Source: Bradysia coprophila
Lineage: Eukaryota > Arthropoda > Insecta > Diptera > Sciaridae
NCBI RefSeq assembly: GCF_014529535.1
Contig: NW_023503293.1
Span: 1,768,507-1,832,506 of the forward strand
Reading direction: 5' to 3'
DNA: 64,000 nt
Position 1 is the first letter of the stretch. Each line of letters opens with the position of its first letter. Both the position numbers and the translations under genes were made by a program. Below, in pieces: positions 45,949-58,085 of this stretch. The notes beneath the pieces were generated by a model. It saw nothing but the letters and a program-made list of their open reading frames with translations, was not told the DNA's origin and did not search any database.

Positions 45949-48900
45949 TTATTGACCGATGAATCGATTCTCCTCTACCGTCGACCAATCGGGCACCCGA
46001 CCGGTTTTTGAGTAGGCCTCGCGAGTTAGTGATCGTGATTGGACCAGATCTGTTCCGCCATAAATTGAACCTGGAATTGGTTTCCATTACCAACAAAAGT
46101 TCAAAATCAATCGATCAAACGATCCAAAATTTACCTCCTAACCAAGCAGTAAAATTCGCTTTCGCCGGAGCCGTATGAAATTTGACCGAATCGAGAAACA
46201 ATTTGTTTTTATACATGTCCGATTTGAGCAGCTCCAACAGTTCGACTTTCAATCGAGCCATCAATCCCATAACCATTGTCGATCCGCCGATAAGAAACAA
46301 ATTTTCCGCCAATTCTCGCCGTATGTCCAGTGGACATTTGAGTATCGTATCCAGGATGATGTACGGCAATCCGAGATGATCGTTGTCCTCGGGAAACATA
46401 ACTTCGAATGCTGTTTCGCGCAGTTTACCACTGATTTTTATGTCCTTTTTCCCATTTATCGAATATTGTACGTCTGGGCACGGCATGGGTGGATCATCGT
46501 TTCGATACTTTTGTGCTCGTTCGTAGGTTGTGACAAAACATGTTCGAACTAAAGGTTTAAGAGAAATGGAAGCAAATTAGTTGGATTGAACTTGGCATGT
46601 TTCTAGATGAAAACTGAATCACAAAGAAGGGTCACCGTGGTGCTAATAAAGTAAATGCGGTCTCTTATACAATGGGAGGCCGACAAAGTGTGAGATGTCT
46701 ACCACAAAATAGAATTGATTAGGCTAAACCAGAACATAGAGCAATTTACAAACGGAGATGAGTTTAAAATGCTTCTTTCAGCTTAGGACGACCAAACTCA
46801 TTGTTCAACTATTTTAACCATCTACCTACCGTAAACGATCAAAGTAAGAACAATTGCAGATACCTACTAGCATGATACTGATTTCGAAGAGGAATTCCTT
46901 AACAATTGTCGGATATATACCAATCTCAGGTTTCGCATCTTCGGGTATCCGGGACTCCAATATGAAATTTCCCTAATAGAAGTAGTAACGTCATGGAGTA
47001 GGGAACGAAGGATCTTTGATCTGGGTTCCTACTTCTGAATGTAAGAAGCCTCCCAACACCCTAATGAATCTATCTATCTATGATCCTGATCCTAATCGAA
47101 TAGACTTGACTTGAGTCTGGATCCACTGAGCTGGTTAATGTCAACAACTCGCAGAGATGCGTGAGCGTTGGAGCTTTGACTTTGTTATTAACTCCATCTT
47201 TTCACACCTCATGTTTACTAAAACTAAGTAAACAGCGCTGGGCCGCTACTCAATTATCCTAATCGAATAGAGAACATAAAATCTCTGTAAACCGAGGGGG
47301 AAACAACAATGGAGAATCTTGTCCCACCGTCTCACCGTTCGGCCATTCGCCAATTATTCGCCTATTATTTCCCCATTATTCGCCTTCATTCGCTCATTAT
47401 TCGCCTTTATTATAAAGTTATTCGTCTAACACTGTTCCACCATTCGCTCGTGTTGTTTCCCCCTCGCTGTAAACCCATGAAATTAGATTTGTCATTAACA
47501 TTCCGCATTGTTTGTTGGTACTTGAGTAATAGTTTTTCTTGAATGGGTTTCGCTACAACATCGGTACCTGACATTCTGATTTTTTCATTCTGACGAACTG
47601 AAACTCCTGAACTGAATTAGTGTGAGTAGAATAAGACTTAATTCTGGCTAGCAGATAAAATGAATTCCAATTTAAATTTATGTGGTGAAAACGAGCATGA
47701 TTTAAACGTGCACTAAATCAGGTGAAAAAAACTCCGGGCGTAATCAAGTCCGACTAGCGAAAAACCTCGGATGGTACAAAGTCTGGTCGGAAAATAGTAA
47801 TGGTAAAATCTAGACGGAAATAAAATGCATTTCTTAAACCACTGGATTTTGTGAAAGAAGTAGGACTCATCTATGCGTGGGCGTTATATTGGAGTTAACG
47901 TTTATTAAGGATGTATAGGATGGATAAAGGATCCGGTCTGGAGTAGTCCACATAAAATAATATCTGTGAAAAATTTGTCGAAAATAATATCTAGCTCCGC
48001 TCGGTTGTAAAATTTGGGCTAGTGCTGAAAAATTCAACATTTTAAAACTTAGTTGAAATAGACAAAAACAGAAAAAATCATAAGTGTTAAAAATCAACCG
48101 TTCAAAACAAATACGCAGAAAATGTTTCATGAAAAAGGCCTCGTTTACAGTCCGAAACATAAAAAGCGATTTTCGTACATTGCAACACAATAACCTATCA
48201 CATTCTCATGGATTACGAAAATATAGATTTGATAGAATCAAATTTTGAACGTTGTTCTGGCCTTTGATTTTGTCCAGGTCATCATCGACATTATAGGCCA
48301 TCCGTATTTAATACCATCCTGATTTTTTGTTAACCGGATATTCTAGAGCGTGGATTTGAATAATATTTCTCAGCAGTGTCACTGACTGACACTGTCGGCA
48401 AGTCGGTCTTCATAAAGTTTTCGAGCTCAAACAATCGACTCACCGGTATTGCCATCGATCATTTTTTTCGGGAATGACTAGAACTACCGCCCTGACTTTG
48501 TGAAGACCGGATTTTTTTCCCTTTTGATTAAGTGATTCCGAGGTATATATCGCTGTACCTCTTCGAGAAACAAAAGCCCTGACCGAAAGGTCCCGAAATT
48601 ATTAGTTTTAGGGAGTGAAAAATGTAAACTGCTTACTCCAATGGTCTTATTTCTTTTTAGAGAGAATGATGTCTGTACAGTCAAATCACCAAAAATAAAT
48701 ATCCTCTTCGCATTTTTCATATCGTATAAATGTTATCCTGGGTGTAATGGTTTATAACAATGTCTCCATGTTAGCATTATTCTGAATCTAGCATTAAAGC
48801 AGGCATTTTAAACAAGAAGCAACTTTCAACATTTTAATTTAAATGAAATTCGTTGAAGCGATTTTGAAAAAAGAAATCGATCTGTGTTCTGAGACTTTTC

Positions 48901-51437
48901 TGAGACCCATCCAGTCAATCTGGCGTTCCAAGGAAACAGTAGTTGTACGAATTACTACAGATACTGCCAATGAAGAATTAATTGAACCATAAAAACATCG
49001 AAACAATCGATTCACGACGTAGTTACGTTTTCGTATTAGTCATTGGCTCGAGAGAAAAATTGGAAGTAAAAAATTTACTTTACTGTTTACGTGCCAAATC
49101 CTAACAATTCACATAAATATCATTTTCGATCAGCGTTTTGTCATTTAAATCATTCGCTTAAGAACTTGACAACATATCGGTTAGATAAGGTTTTCATTGC
49201 TACTGCACAATGACGCAATGTCAGGTCAGAAAATGGATATGAAATTCATTGTTAATGTCTACTGTCTCCATCTGGCATGTAACCATTTACACAATTTGGA
49301 ACGTACAATACCAAAGTAAACAATGTGCGAATGTATTACTCCTTGATAGGAGAATTCTTTCTTGAAGTTGTTAAGTAAAGAATGATTTAATAGTAATTTT
49401 ATGAATTAGTTTTGAGTACATTTAGTGAAAGGTAGGTGTTTTAAGACGGGTTAAATCGCTTGATCTTTTTAAAATAAAATCTTAATAAAGATGATATTCG
49501 AAAGGTTCTACGAAAATTAGCAACTAACAGTTCCTGTTTTGAGTCGACTATTCCCTTGAATGAAAGCCAGGGTTTATCGACGTAGATCTTGAGATTGAGT
49601 TCTCAGATAGATAATATTGGAATAACGAGATGGGAGCTATTCTACACAAACATTGCTCCTTGTTACCACGATACCTTAAGCAATTCCTAACAGATTTTGT
49701 TTTGTTTTTATCGACGATGAATAGAATTCTTGGGGTTGAATTCGTACATGGATAATATTGGAGTGGTCAGATGGAAGGATTTTATGAAGAATTTTTTCCT
49801 TGTTACATCGTTGGTAATATAGGAAAAATGGAAGTTTCCAGCACGAGCTAGAATGTAACCGAGGCCCGCGACAAAGTTATATAAATCCTCTTATCAACTT
49901 AATAAGTCGAACGATCCGATCTGAAAGTGTTACCCGAAAGAATCTGTCCTTTTTCTCGATAAAACGATACATTCAATCAACTACAATTGAAGAAAATACC
50001 CTATCGTTTCAGTGAACTTTTACACCTCTTTCCCCATGTTTAATCCCAAGGACCTTATTCAGAAAATGTATCGGAATCAATGTGAACTACTCATCTATAT
50101 GTGCGTCGAATAGAGCGAATGGAACAAACAAAAATCACGGTTTCAGTCCCTTCATGATCAAATACAATTTTTTTAAATTCTAAAATCTATTGAAAAAAGT
50201 TTCAGTCAAGGGAAGAATTTGAGCACATTAAGGCTTGATTTCCGCTTACAAAAAAAGTACTCCGTGTGAGAGACAAAATTAAATTTTTTCAATTTTTGCG
50301 TTGTTTACTTGACAGCTCGCTCTATCACAGCTCTCACACTTTTTGTTAAGTGGAAACCATACTTTAGGCACAAACATGGAACGAAAGGAACCATTGCCGA
50401 ATTTTACTGACAATTTTACGCTGAATGTTTAGATATAGCGAAAGTGCTGGATGAGCCATCAAAGAATATACAGAGAGCAACGTCTGTCACATTGAAACTT
50501 TTCCGTTTAAAGCCCACTGGGCTAAAATAGGCTGGGATGAACGCAAAATATAGCACAGTAAAACATACTATTAGTATCAAAGCTAATGAAGAAATACTCA
50601 AAAAAGACGTTTCGGTCGAATCGATGCAGAAGAAAAATGAGAAAACATTTTACGATAATTTCGACCAAACGTCCGTATTTCAGTAAAATCTTTACCTTTG
50701 ACATCTTCAATAATTTCTGGAGTTAGCAGTGCCTGGTCGATTCCACTCTCGATCAATTGTCTCTTTATGTCATCGTGGACTGCTTCTGCGGCAATTGCCT
50801 GTGCTTGCCATGCGTGCAATACCTGGACCCCACAGTAAACTGGTATTACGGTTGCCTCTTTGTTACCAATGTCAATAACTAAGGCTGTTTCTACCGCCAG
50901 CGTTGACAGAACAACCAAATGGGTGGGTATGAACAATACAGACAATACCTGCAAAGGGAATTTTTTTTTTTTAAATGATCAACAAAATCAAACAGTTACT
51001 GACCTCGAAATGACGAAAGAGGACTTTAGCTAATGTTTCACGTATATCCGTTGGACACAAAACACTCTCCACTATGACCACTTTTCGTTCTTTCGGACTG
51101 ACTAGCACATATCTGTAAAATGTTGAGTCATATAAGAAAACTGTAAACCGTCATCCCGAAGCAAATCCCATACTTAAAGAATAACTTTTGAATAAACTCG
51201 ACCATACGCTCGTACAGTTCTGTTTTGGACGTGTAATCGAACAGCTTTTTCGTTGTTTTAGTGTCGACATCATACGTTTCGGTTGGTATTATGAATCTTG
51301 GATAGGAATCGGCAGCAAAGCCTAGCCTAATAGAAATTTAGTTGAATTGAATTTACACTGAAATAATCCGGTAAAGCGTACTTGGTGTAAGCTGTTCCAA
51401 TTTCCAACACTACAGGGGCTGTTTCATAAACCGGCAT
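45949..51437 (-). CDS. Arp10: Actin-related protein 10 (dynactin pointed-end subunit Arp11)
   Basis: Arp10/ACTR10 caps the pointed end of the dynactin Arp1 filament with p62, p25 and p27, supporting dynein cargo transport. The six exons in transcript order are 51382-51437, 51174-51326, 51004-51112, 50696-50948, 46135-46548 and 45949-46070, giving 368 residues with all phases consistent. The N-terminus LEIGTAYTKLGFA is the actin-fold phosphate-binding loop 1. Family matches to human ACTR10 include VVIVESVLCP, RRELAENLFLIGGSTM, TPPAKAN-like TAPAKANFTAWLGG and SKTGRVPDW. The length is near the human protein's. The frame does not depend on the longer read-through versions at exon ends; each ends at a proper GT. 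Intron 4 (46,549-50,695) is 4.1 kb against under 120 bp for the others and contains repeat insertions. Confidence 0.93.
48350..48412 (+). repeat. Dispersed repeat family K, copy 2
   Basis: The strings cgtggatttgaataatattt, ctcag and cggcaagtcggtcttc match 15,163-15,235, with one small indel and a few substitutions. Confidence 0.6.
49545..50218. mobile_element. Short relative of the fold-back family, in Arp10 intron 4
   Basis: The left end ctattcccttgaatgaaagc and the right end gtttcagtcaagggaagaat are inverted copies of the termini of fold-back elements 1 and 2. At about 675 bp it would be an internally deleted member. Similarity away from the ends is weak. Confidence 0.4.
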
Positions 51438-51675
51438 TTTAAACTATTTACTCGAAAATATTACTGAATTTTCGTACGATACACCATCAATGGCAAAATT
51501 GAGATGTCTTGATCAACAAAAAACAAAAAAAAGTTGACGTCATCTGTCAACGGGAAAACCTTTTTTATGCAATAAACGTTCACTTTTGTAATAAGCGCAA
51601 TTTTCTCGAAGACGCAGTGAGGGAAGTTTAACTAAAAGGCATTATTAAATCCATGGCAGTATACAGCCTTGATTA

Positions 51676-51880
51676 AATCGGCTAGAGTCTGAGGCAGTGA
51701 ATTTTCAGCATGCTTTAGCTGTTTTACAGCTCATCAACACATGCAATCAAAACTGTTTACGTGTAGTAGTAAAACCGTATATAGACGTATAAACAGTTTT
51801 GATCGCATGTATGGATCAGCTGAAAACAGCTGAAGAAAATTCATGCCGAAATTTCGCTGCCTCCAACTGTATATCTTTCG
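51676..51880. mobile_element. Mariner-type MITE family E, diverged copy
   Basis: The strings gaggcagtgaattttcagca at the left and aatttcgctgcctccaactg at the right match the ends of the element at 41,143. The inner arms caatcaaaactgtttacg and cgtataaacagttttgat also match. Its outermost bases are changed. It lies 240 bp upstream of the Arp10 start codon. Confidence 0.65.
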
Positions 51881-51997
51881 AATCGGTTGTTGGATTGCCT
51901 TAATTTAGGGCTCAGAATTTTGGGTTAAAAAATGATCAAAAACATTTGACTAGTCGCTGAGATACTGTACACTGTCAAAATGCAGCATGCGTTTTAG

Positions 51998-52164
51998 CAA
52001 CGCACTTCAAGCAAAAGTGCTATTAATGACAGCTGTCAAATAGAGTACTTTTTGTATGAAATTTTATCCCCACTCTTTTTACAGTGTAAAATTTTGTATG
52101 GAGCAGGAGCACTGTCAAGTTTCAGTACCCTATTTTGAGTACCACTTTTGCTTGAAGTGCGTTG
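51998..52164. mobile_element. MITE family D, copy with exact 7-bp target duplication
   Basis: The ends CAACGCACTTCAAGCAAAAG and its inverse are flanked by gttttag at 51,991-51,997 and 52,165-52,171. It contains an extra gcagga relative to the copy at 38,095. It lies between Arp10 and PDZD8. Confidence 0.85.
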
Positions 52165-52383
52165 GTTTTAGTTAAAATTTCCTCGATGATGCTATTTTCA
52201 CAGGAAGTATAAAACTGGTCAACCGATTTATCTTCAACGTACTTATAGTTTATGTCATAAAAATGATAACAACTCAATAGCGCAGTGTGTTGACAGAGTA
52301 TTTCTCATTCAATTATTGAGTTACCAGTTCGTGGGTTTAAATTTCAACCGCAGCACTATGATTTTGTCAAACATTCTCTAAAC

Positions 52384-52546
52384 CAACGCACTTCAAGCAA
52401 AAGTGGTACTCTAAATAGGGTACTGAAACTTGACAGTGCTTCATACAAAATTTTACACTGTAAAAAGAGTGGGGATAAAATTTCATAGAAAATAGTGCTC
52501 TATTTGGCAGCTGTCATTAAAAGCACTTTTGCGTTGAAATGCGTTG
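52384..52546. mobile_element. MITE family D, inverted copy
   Basis: This is the same element as 51,998 in opposite orientation (gtactgaaacttgacagtgc near the left). The flanks tctaaac (52,377-52,383) and cctaaac (52,547-52,553) are a 7-bp duplication with one change. Confidence 0.85.
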
Positions 52547-52671
52547 CCTAAACACAACATCGCTGGTTGAATAGTTTTCATTAGTTCATTAGTTTTCGAC
52601 TAAGACAGTATCTACGATCAACATCTCTAGTTTTCCTCTTGTACTAAGGGTTATAAATAGAGTAATGAATC

Positions 52672-52771
52672 GGGACAGTGTACCAAACACATTTTAGCAA
52701 AATTTGGAGTTTTTTTTTCTTACAAAATGGTAGCTGTCACTCGAAGCACTTTTGCTTGAAGTGCGTTGGTC
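52672..52771. mobile_element. MITE family D, partial copy
   Basis: The strings gacagtgtaccaaacacatt ... gtagctgtcactcgaagcac ... ttttgcttgaagtgcgttgg match the right two-thirds of the family. The left end is missing. It lies just downstream of the PDZD8 stop codon. Confidence 0.65.
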
Positions 52772-52922
52772 TTGTATCGTTTGTATTGTCATTCAGTCAG
52801 TCAGGCAAAAAGCCCGTTGACGGTGTATGTTGTTATTTGTTAAAAGAAAATTTAACTTGATGTGTGCTCGAGCTCACGAAGCAGGGCAAAGTAAATCGGA
52901 AATAAACAACAAATCTTTTTTT

Positions 52923-52928
52923 TTTATT
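52923..52928 (-). terminator. Poly(A) signal of PDZD8
   Basis: TTTATT on plus is AATAAA on minus, 23 bp after the stop codon, in a T-rich tract. Confidence 0.55.
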
Positions 52929-52950
52929 TCAAAAATCATCATCAAATAGT

Positions 52951-55900
52951 TCATTGATTAGCAACACCCTGGGCATACTGCAAGCCGGTGCACAAATACA
53001 ACATAATAACACTTAGTGCTTGCACTCTTTCCTCTGACTGGCCGATAAGAAAAGCTTTCTTGGTGCTGTCTTGTATCTCTTTCGGCGTTCGTTTCGTAGA
53101 TTCAACCGATGGTCCTTTTGTCTGCAATAGTAGATGCGAGTCGGCCGGGGCCCGAACGGTTTCGACGTGTTGAGTTTTTTCTGGAATTTTATTAAGATCA
53201 TGAAGTGATGAAGTCAGATTGGCATGAGACGTCGTTTCGCTATCCAATGCAATACGCAATTTCGAGAGCTGTATAAATGTTATGGTTTTTAATAGATGGA
53301 AAACTGGATGGATAAGTACACAATGTAGAATTACCAAACTATTGATTTTAGCAAGTCGGTCGGTAGGCTCTAGATCAGCATACAAAGTTCTACTAGACGA
53401 TTTAGCTAATCCCATCAATTCATCAGGACCTCCAAAGCTAATCAAGGGTTCGGTGACGCCGTTGATATGTTCTCTAGTTATGTCAGCCATGTCATCTGGC
53501 AAGAGTTCTAATTTCTGTGCCACTACTCCAAATGGGTTTGTGCTTTGATTAACAAGAGATTGTTTTCTAGCAGTTTGAAGGAAGGAAAAATATTTTGTAG
53601 AAGCGGTTAACTATTAAGCCAATTAAATGTAAACTATTTTGGTTGACATTCCAAATAATAACTCTGGCAGAAATATCACAAAATAATTTACTTTACAACC
53701 CGCACACGATGATGGCTCTGCAACTCATCTTCGCTACTCATACGCACTACGCATGACTACCACGTTATTTACCTGGGAGTATGTTGTGGACTCGGTGGTA
53801 GACTCTTACTTCCTTGATTCATAGCGGCCACTATGCCTGGAATAGCTAGATTATTTGCCGAATTGACCCGTTTTATTCCCTGGCTGATCATTTCACTGAA
53901 ACTCTGTCGGTGTTGCTCTAAAATCGGTCGAGGCTAAGAAAAACTACATTTAATTAATATCGCCACAATAACAATGGACGAATGACGAAAATGATTCGAA
54001 CTAACTTCATCCGATTCCTCCAGTTCGTCGTCGTTCACATCTGCATCGGTAACCTTAAATTCGACCTGCGGTTGCAGATTTGCTGTCGCTTCAACGGGAC
54101 CGCATATTGTGGAATTTTGGCATTTGTTTATGCATTTTTTGTGGCAGCACATGGAACAGTTCTGACACTGCACCGCATCTTTAAGCCAAATCTTTTTGCC
54201 ACAGAAATCACATTGCGTTGAACGTTGAAAATGTGTTCGGATGAAATCATGCTGCTTAGATGTGGTTGCACCGTCATTTTTATCCTCGTCTAATTTATCG
54301 GTGGATGATCTGCAACAATAAGAAACCAGATGAAGAATGAGTATACTGCGATTCCAGTTAATTCCCGTAAAGAATCGCCGCAATCAAATCACAAAAAAAA
54401 ACAAGAAAAATCGCCAAAGTGTGAAGCGTTGTTTGCCAAAAAGTGAAGCGTTTTTTTACACTTTGGCGATTTTTCATGGCAATTCATCATTTTTGGCTGA
54501 TTTGTTAAATCGCCCAGAAAAATCGCGAAAATGTAAAAAAAAACTCAAGAAAAATCCACAGAGTGTGAAGAGACACGAAGAATGCAAAATATGTCTTGTT
54601 CGAATCTAGGGAATCTATCCTTTTACGAAAGTAAACGCGAGGGCAATATGTTCGCTCCTACGGAATTTATCCTTTTACCAAGCATAAATCAAAGGTATGT
54701 TCGATCCTAGAAAAGTGACAGAAAGTGACAGTTTTTTTCGATCCTATGGGGACTATCCTCTTACGAAATAGTTATTGACATCACTTGGATTGAAACCACG
54801 AAACCACGCTCCGCCTTCGTATCAAATTTCTCTCTTTGACGAATAACATAAACAAACTCCACCATTAAGCAAAACATCGTCTGAATCCCTAGACCTGTTT
54901 GCAAGGTCTGCTGAGAGAGAACTAAAAAAGTGTGGTTTCCGATAACTTTTGAGTGTTTTCATGGTTTGGCGAGTGTAAAGTTTATTTCGATCCTTAGCAA
55001 ACTATCCTTTACCGAAATGTATTTCAAAGACAAAATACTCATAGACATAATGTAAGTTGTTTTATCCGATGCCTGGTTTATTTTACTCTGCAGTGTTTTT
55101 CGAGCAATCAAAAACATATTTTCATGCGCGTGTTGTGTTTTGACTTATTTTCTCACCTCAATAGGCCCTGAGAAAATTTCGTTTTCTTGACGACTGGTTA
55201 AATGACATTTCTAGTGAGAAAAGTCCAGCACTTACTTCCCCATGCGGAGAAAATAGAACTTTTATCAGTCGAACTGTCACTGTTGAGTATGTTTTCGAAA
55301 ATCAAAAATGGTATGGCGAATCGATGTTTTCGTTTCGTGGATAAAAACAGCAAAACACAACATGCACGCATTAATACGTTGTGTTCACCTCTGGGTGAAA
55401 TATGAAATTCCAACTCAATTGCTGGAATTTTGTATTTTCTACCCTTGGTATACAAATAACTATTTTTCACTTTGGCGTTTCTTCACACTATGGGGATTTT
55501 TGTTATCTTTTCTTCAAACTCTAGCGATTCTTCTTGGCAATTCATCATTTTTGGTTGATTTGGTTGTCCAAGAAAAATCGCCAAAGTGTGAAGAAACGCC
55601 AAGAAACATTAAGAATTGAAAATTTGTCATAATGGCGTTTCTACACTTTTCGGCGATTTTTTTTTGCGATTTTTTTTGGCGATTTTTTTTTGGCGATTTT
55701 TCTTGGTGATAAATGAACAAAAATGATGAATTGTCAAAATTGCCGGAGTGTGAAGCAACGTTAAAATGTGACGAATTGCCAAAAAAGATCTTGGCGATTT
55801 TTTTGGCGATCTACACTCTAACACTGAAAAAAAAGGAAAATTCCATCATTACCGTGGTGACTTAATTTTTTTGGCACTCTCTGATGACTGATTGTATCCT

Positions 55901-58085
55901 GACCAGGTGAATGATAAAAGAACATCCCCAAAACACAAATTTTGGTCGAATCCAGATTGAGATGATAACGAGTGATTAGAACTGCAGAAAATGAAATGAT
56001 TATTGAACGAGTGATATTCGACATTACTTAAGTTGTGAAACCCTTACAGATTATGTGCATCTGGAGGCATCAAGGAATATTGCTTAACAAAATATCCCAG
56101 ATTTGAGTCATTACATTCGGCTAGTAGATTGAGAATAGGGATGTTTAAGTATCCAAGTAATACTGTTTCCTCGTTGGACCGTCCGAAAACGTTTAAATTG
56201 AAGAACGTTGTATTGTCATTCAATTTGAATTGCGCTAAATCATTCATTCGAATGAAACCATTCTTATCGCAATCAATGGTCGAATGCTGTTGAAAAAATT
56301 CGATCCCATCATTTTCTTCGCGACCCTTTGTCGACGCACTTGATTTGCAACTCGAATTGTCGTCGCTTGCCGCTTTCGTCTCACTGTTGCCACGGCTAAG
56401 ACTTCTGGCCTTTTTCAAAAAGTTTCTTTCGTCCTGTTTTCGAGGCGAATTAGTTGGTGTATTCGACCGACTAGAATCCGCACTGGATGCCGTCTTATCG
56501 AACGAATTCTTTCGGAGCATTTTTGTTCCGATTTGCACCGAATCGTTAGTCTTCGAAAAGCTGATATTAAAGTCGTTAAAATCTTCATAGACTTCAAAGT
56601 CCTCCGAAACTGCATCGTTTCGAATCACACCCGCGACTAGCCTCTCAATTCTTAGCGTGAAAACATTTCGGTTCAGACTTTTCACAATTTTGGCAATGTG
56701 ATTGATGTGAGACACCTTTTTACCTTCAATTGAAACCAGTACATCCCCTTTACAGAATTTCGCTTTAGTAGCTGGTGTATTTGGGATGATGGCTTCCACT
56801 TGGACATTATGCTCCGTTTGCTTAAACATTATGCCAATTTGTTGGTTTTTCGCTTTATGTATTTTGAGGTCTAACGAAACGATGACATTCTGATCGTCAT
56901 GTTGTCTAGCTAGTACCCAGGGAATTGAGGCCAGTGTTAAGGTACAGTATACACTGTTTATCGTAGGTGGTACAATCAGTCGCGATAATTCACTAATGTT
57001 TACTTCAACATTACCATCAATGATTATATCACTCGTGTCGAGTTCATCCTCAAATCCGAAGTGGAAAAATGGTTTATAACGTAATTTGTAGTTGGGAAGA
57101 ACGTGCTTGCGTCGTATAGCCTTTCGAATCTGATTCGATATCAAACTAGTAACATTCGATTGCATTTGACGTCCTTGGAATTGGGTTTCAATATCTAGAT
57201 TCACTTTTGGGTCTCCCAGGAAGCAGAGTGACCAATGCGTGTACGGTTGACGAGTGAACTGCAGTCTTGCCAAACCTGACATTGATTTCACTAAAATACG
57301 TTTTACGTCAATTATTGAGATAAAAAGTTTTCTGTTTCGGGTGTGTTTTATGTGACCGAACCTTTAACAGATAGGTAGCCCTTTTTGCCCAGTACCATAT
57401 CAGCGTCAAAGGATATCTTAAAATTTCCATTGTAATTCAAGTCGAGTAGTAGGTCTAATCCTTCGATATGACCTTCGGTATCGTGAAGATCCACGTTGTG
57501 AACTCGAATATTTTTTATTTCGGGGAATTGGGAGCCTAGATCCAAATCTCTGATCTAATAGGAATGTCAATTGAATAAAAATAAAAAAAACATCTAAAAA
57601 AACAAACAAAATTTCTGGCAGGCTTACTGTTAATTTGTCGAAAAATTTTCCGGTTGTAGTCTTCGTAATTAATTCATCTAACTCAACAGTTAGTTTACGA
57701 TAAAACCATTTTCTCACTCTACTCGAATTTCGTAATTCGTGGAACAGAAATTGAAACACTAAATTGAATGCAATGACTGGCTTTTTGCTATCTGGATCGG
57801 CTGAATGAACATTGGCCATAAGGGCCTGCAATTAATAAGTAAAAGAAAAAAAAAAGAATTAAGAAAAATTCACATCGAAGGCACTGAACTGAACCCAAAA
57901 AAGAAAAAAGCATTTTCGTTACTTACATCAGGCAATAAATACTTTTCATTAATTGATTTCTGTTCTTTGGTAGCTTCAGGCATCTCAAAATATTTAACAA
58001 ACGCATAATATTGGACAAGTAACATTAAAATAGCACCAATAACACAAGAAATTAGGCAGAGCAAAAATATGCTTGTAAAATCCAT
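52951..58085 (-). CDS. Pdzd8: PDZD8: SMP-domain lipid-transfer protein of ER contact sites
   Basis: PDZD8 is an ER membrane protein that tethers ER to mitochondria and late endosomes and moves lipids through its SMP domain. The exons in transcript order are 57927-58085, 57628-57825, 57362-57554, 56048-57290, 54006-54309, 53773-53933, 53335-53566 and 52951-53268, giving 935 residues, all in phase. Residues about 5-28 form the membrane anchor (FLLCLISCVIGAILML). The SMP domain spans about 75-290 and the PDZ domain about 318-403 (IGIMFKQ, KGDVLVSIEG). A Ser-rich linker follows, then a C2-like region at about 508-593. The C1 zinc finger spans 618-667 with the H-x12-C-x2-C pattern intact. A helical tail contains SEERVQALSVIM. 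The exon 3 donor (GTTCGG) and exon 5 donor (GTTAGT) are weak. The 1.7-kb intron 4 holds repeats. Poly(A) signal TTTATT lies at 52,923. Confidence 0.92.
54385..54600. repeat. Aaatcgcc / ggcgattt hairpin repeats in PDZD8 intron 4
   Basis: The strings aagaaaaatcgccaaagtgt (54,402) and acactttggcgatttttcat (54,457) form a stem. Further aaaatcgc units follow to about 54,560. The same motifs recur at 55,460-55,815. Confidence 0.6.
54605..54780. repeat. Diverged units of the 52-bp tandem repeat
   Basis: Units starting tctagggaatctatcctttt, then tcctacggaatttatccttt, then atcctatggggactatcctc echo the array at 20,634-20,841 (gttcctagggaattcatcc). Spacing is about 50-85 bp, with insertions. Confidence 0.5.
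55460..55815. repeat. Clustered ggcgattttt / aaaatcgcc repeats, PDZD8 intron 4
   Basis: Several hairpins are built on the strings cactttggcg, ggcgattttt and caattcatcatttttg. A short tandem run of tttttttggcgattt occurs at about 55,652-55,710. This looks like repeated insertion or slippage of one hairpin element. Confidence 0.6.

Larger units (their letters stand above)
46549..50695. other. Large fourth intron of Arp10
   Basis: This is non-coding apart from repeats: a degenerate (ATTCGCC)-like cluster at about 47,338-47,430, repeat K copy 2 (48,350-48,412), and a short inverted-ended element at about 49,545-50,218. The motif gataatattgga(a/g)t(a/g), also seen at 18,826, occurs at 49,609 and 49,748. 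No nested gene was recognised. Confidence 0.6.

Noticed and set aside
52270-52360. tRNA-like gene (tagcgcagtgtg as an A-box, ggtttaaattt as a B-box)
   Set aside because: The B-box is degenerate, arms do not pair into a cloverleaf, and the flanks are MITE copies. It is at best a tRNA-derived relic.
55198-55824. Several 65-100 codon frames in PDZD8 intron 4
   Set aside because: They are translations of the ggcgatttt hairpin repeats on both strands.
57360-57365. Alternative PDZD8 exon 3 end using read-through to the next stop
   Set aside because: Splicing at 57,362 to 57,290 keeps the SMP domain in frame (SVKVKSMSGLARLQF), while read-through ends after three residues.
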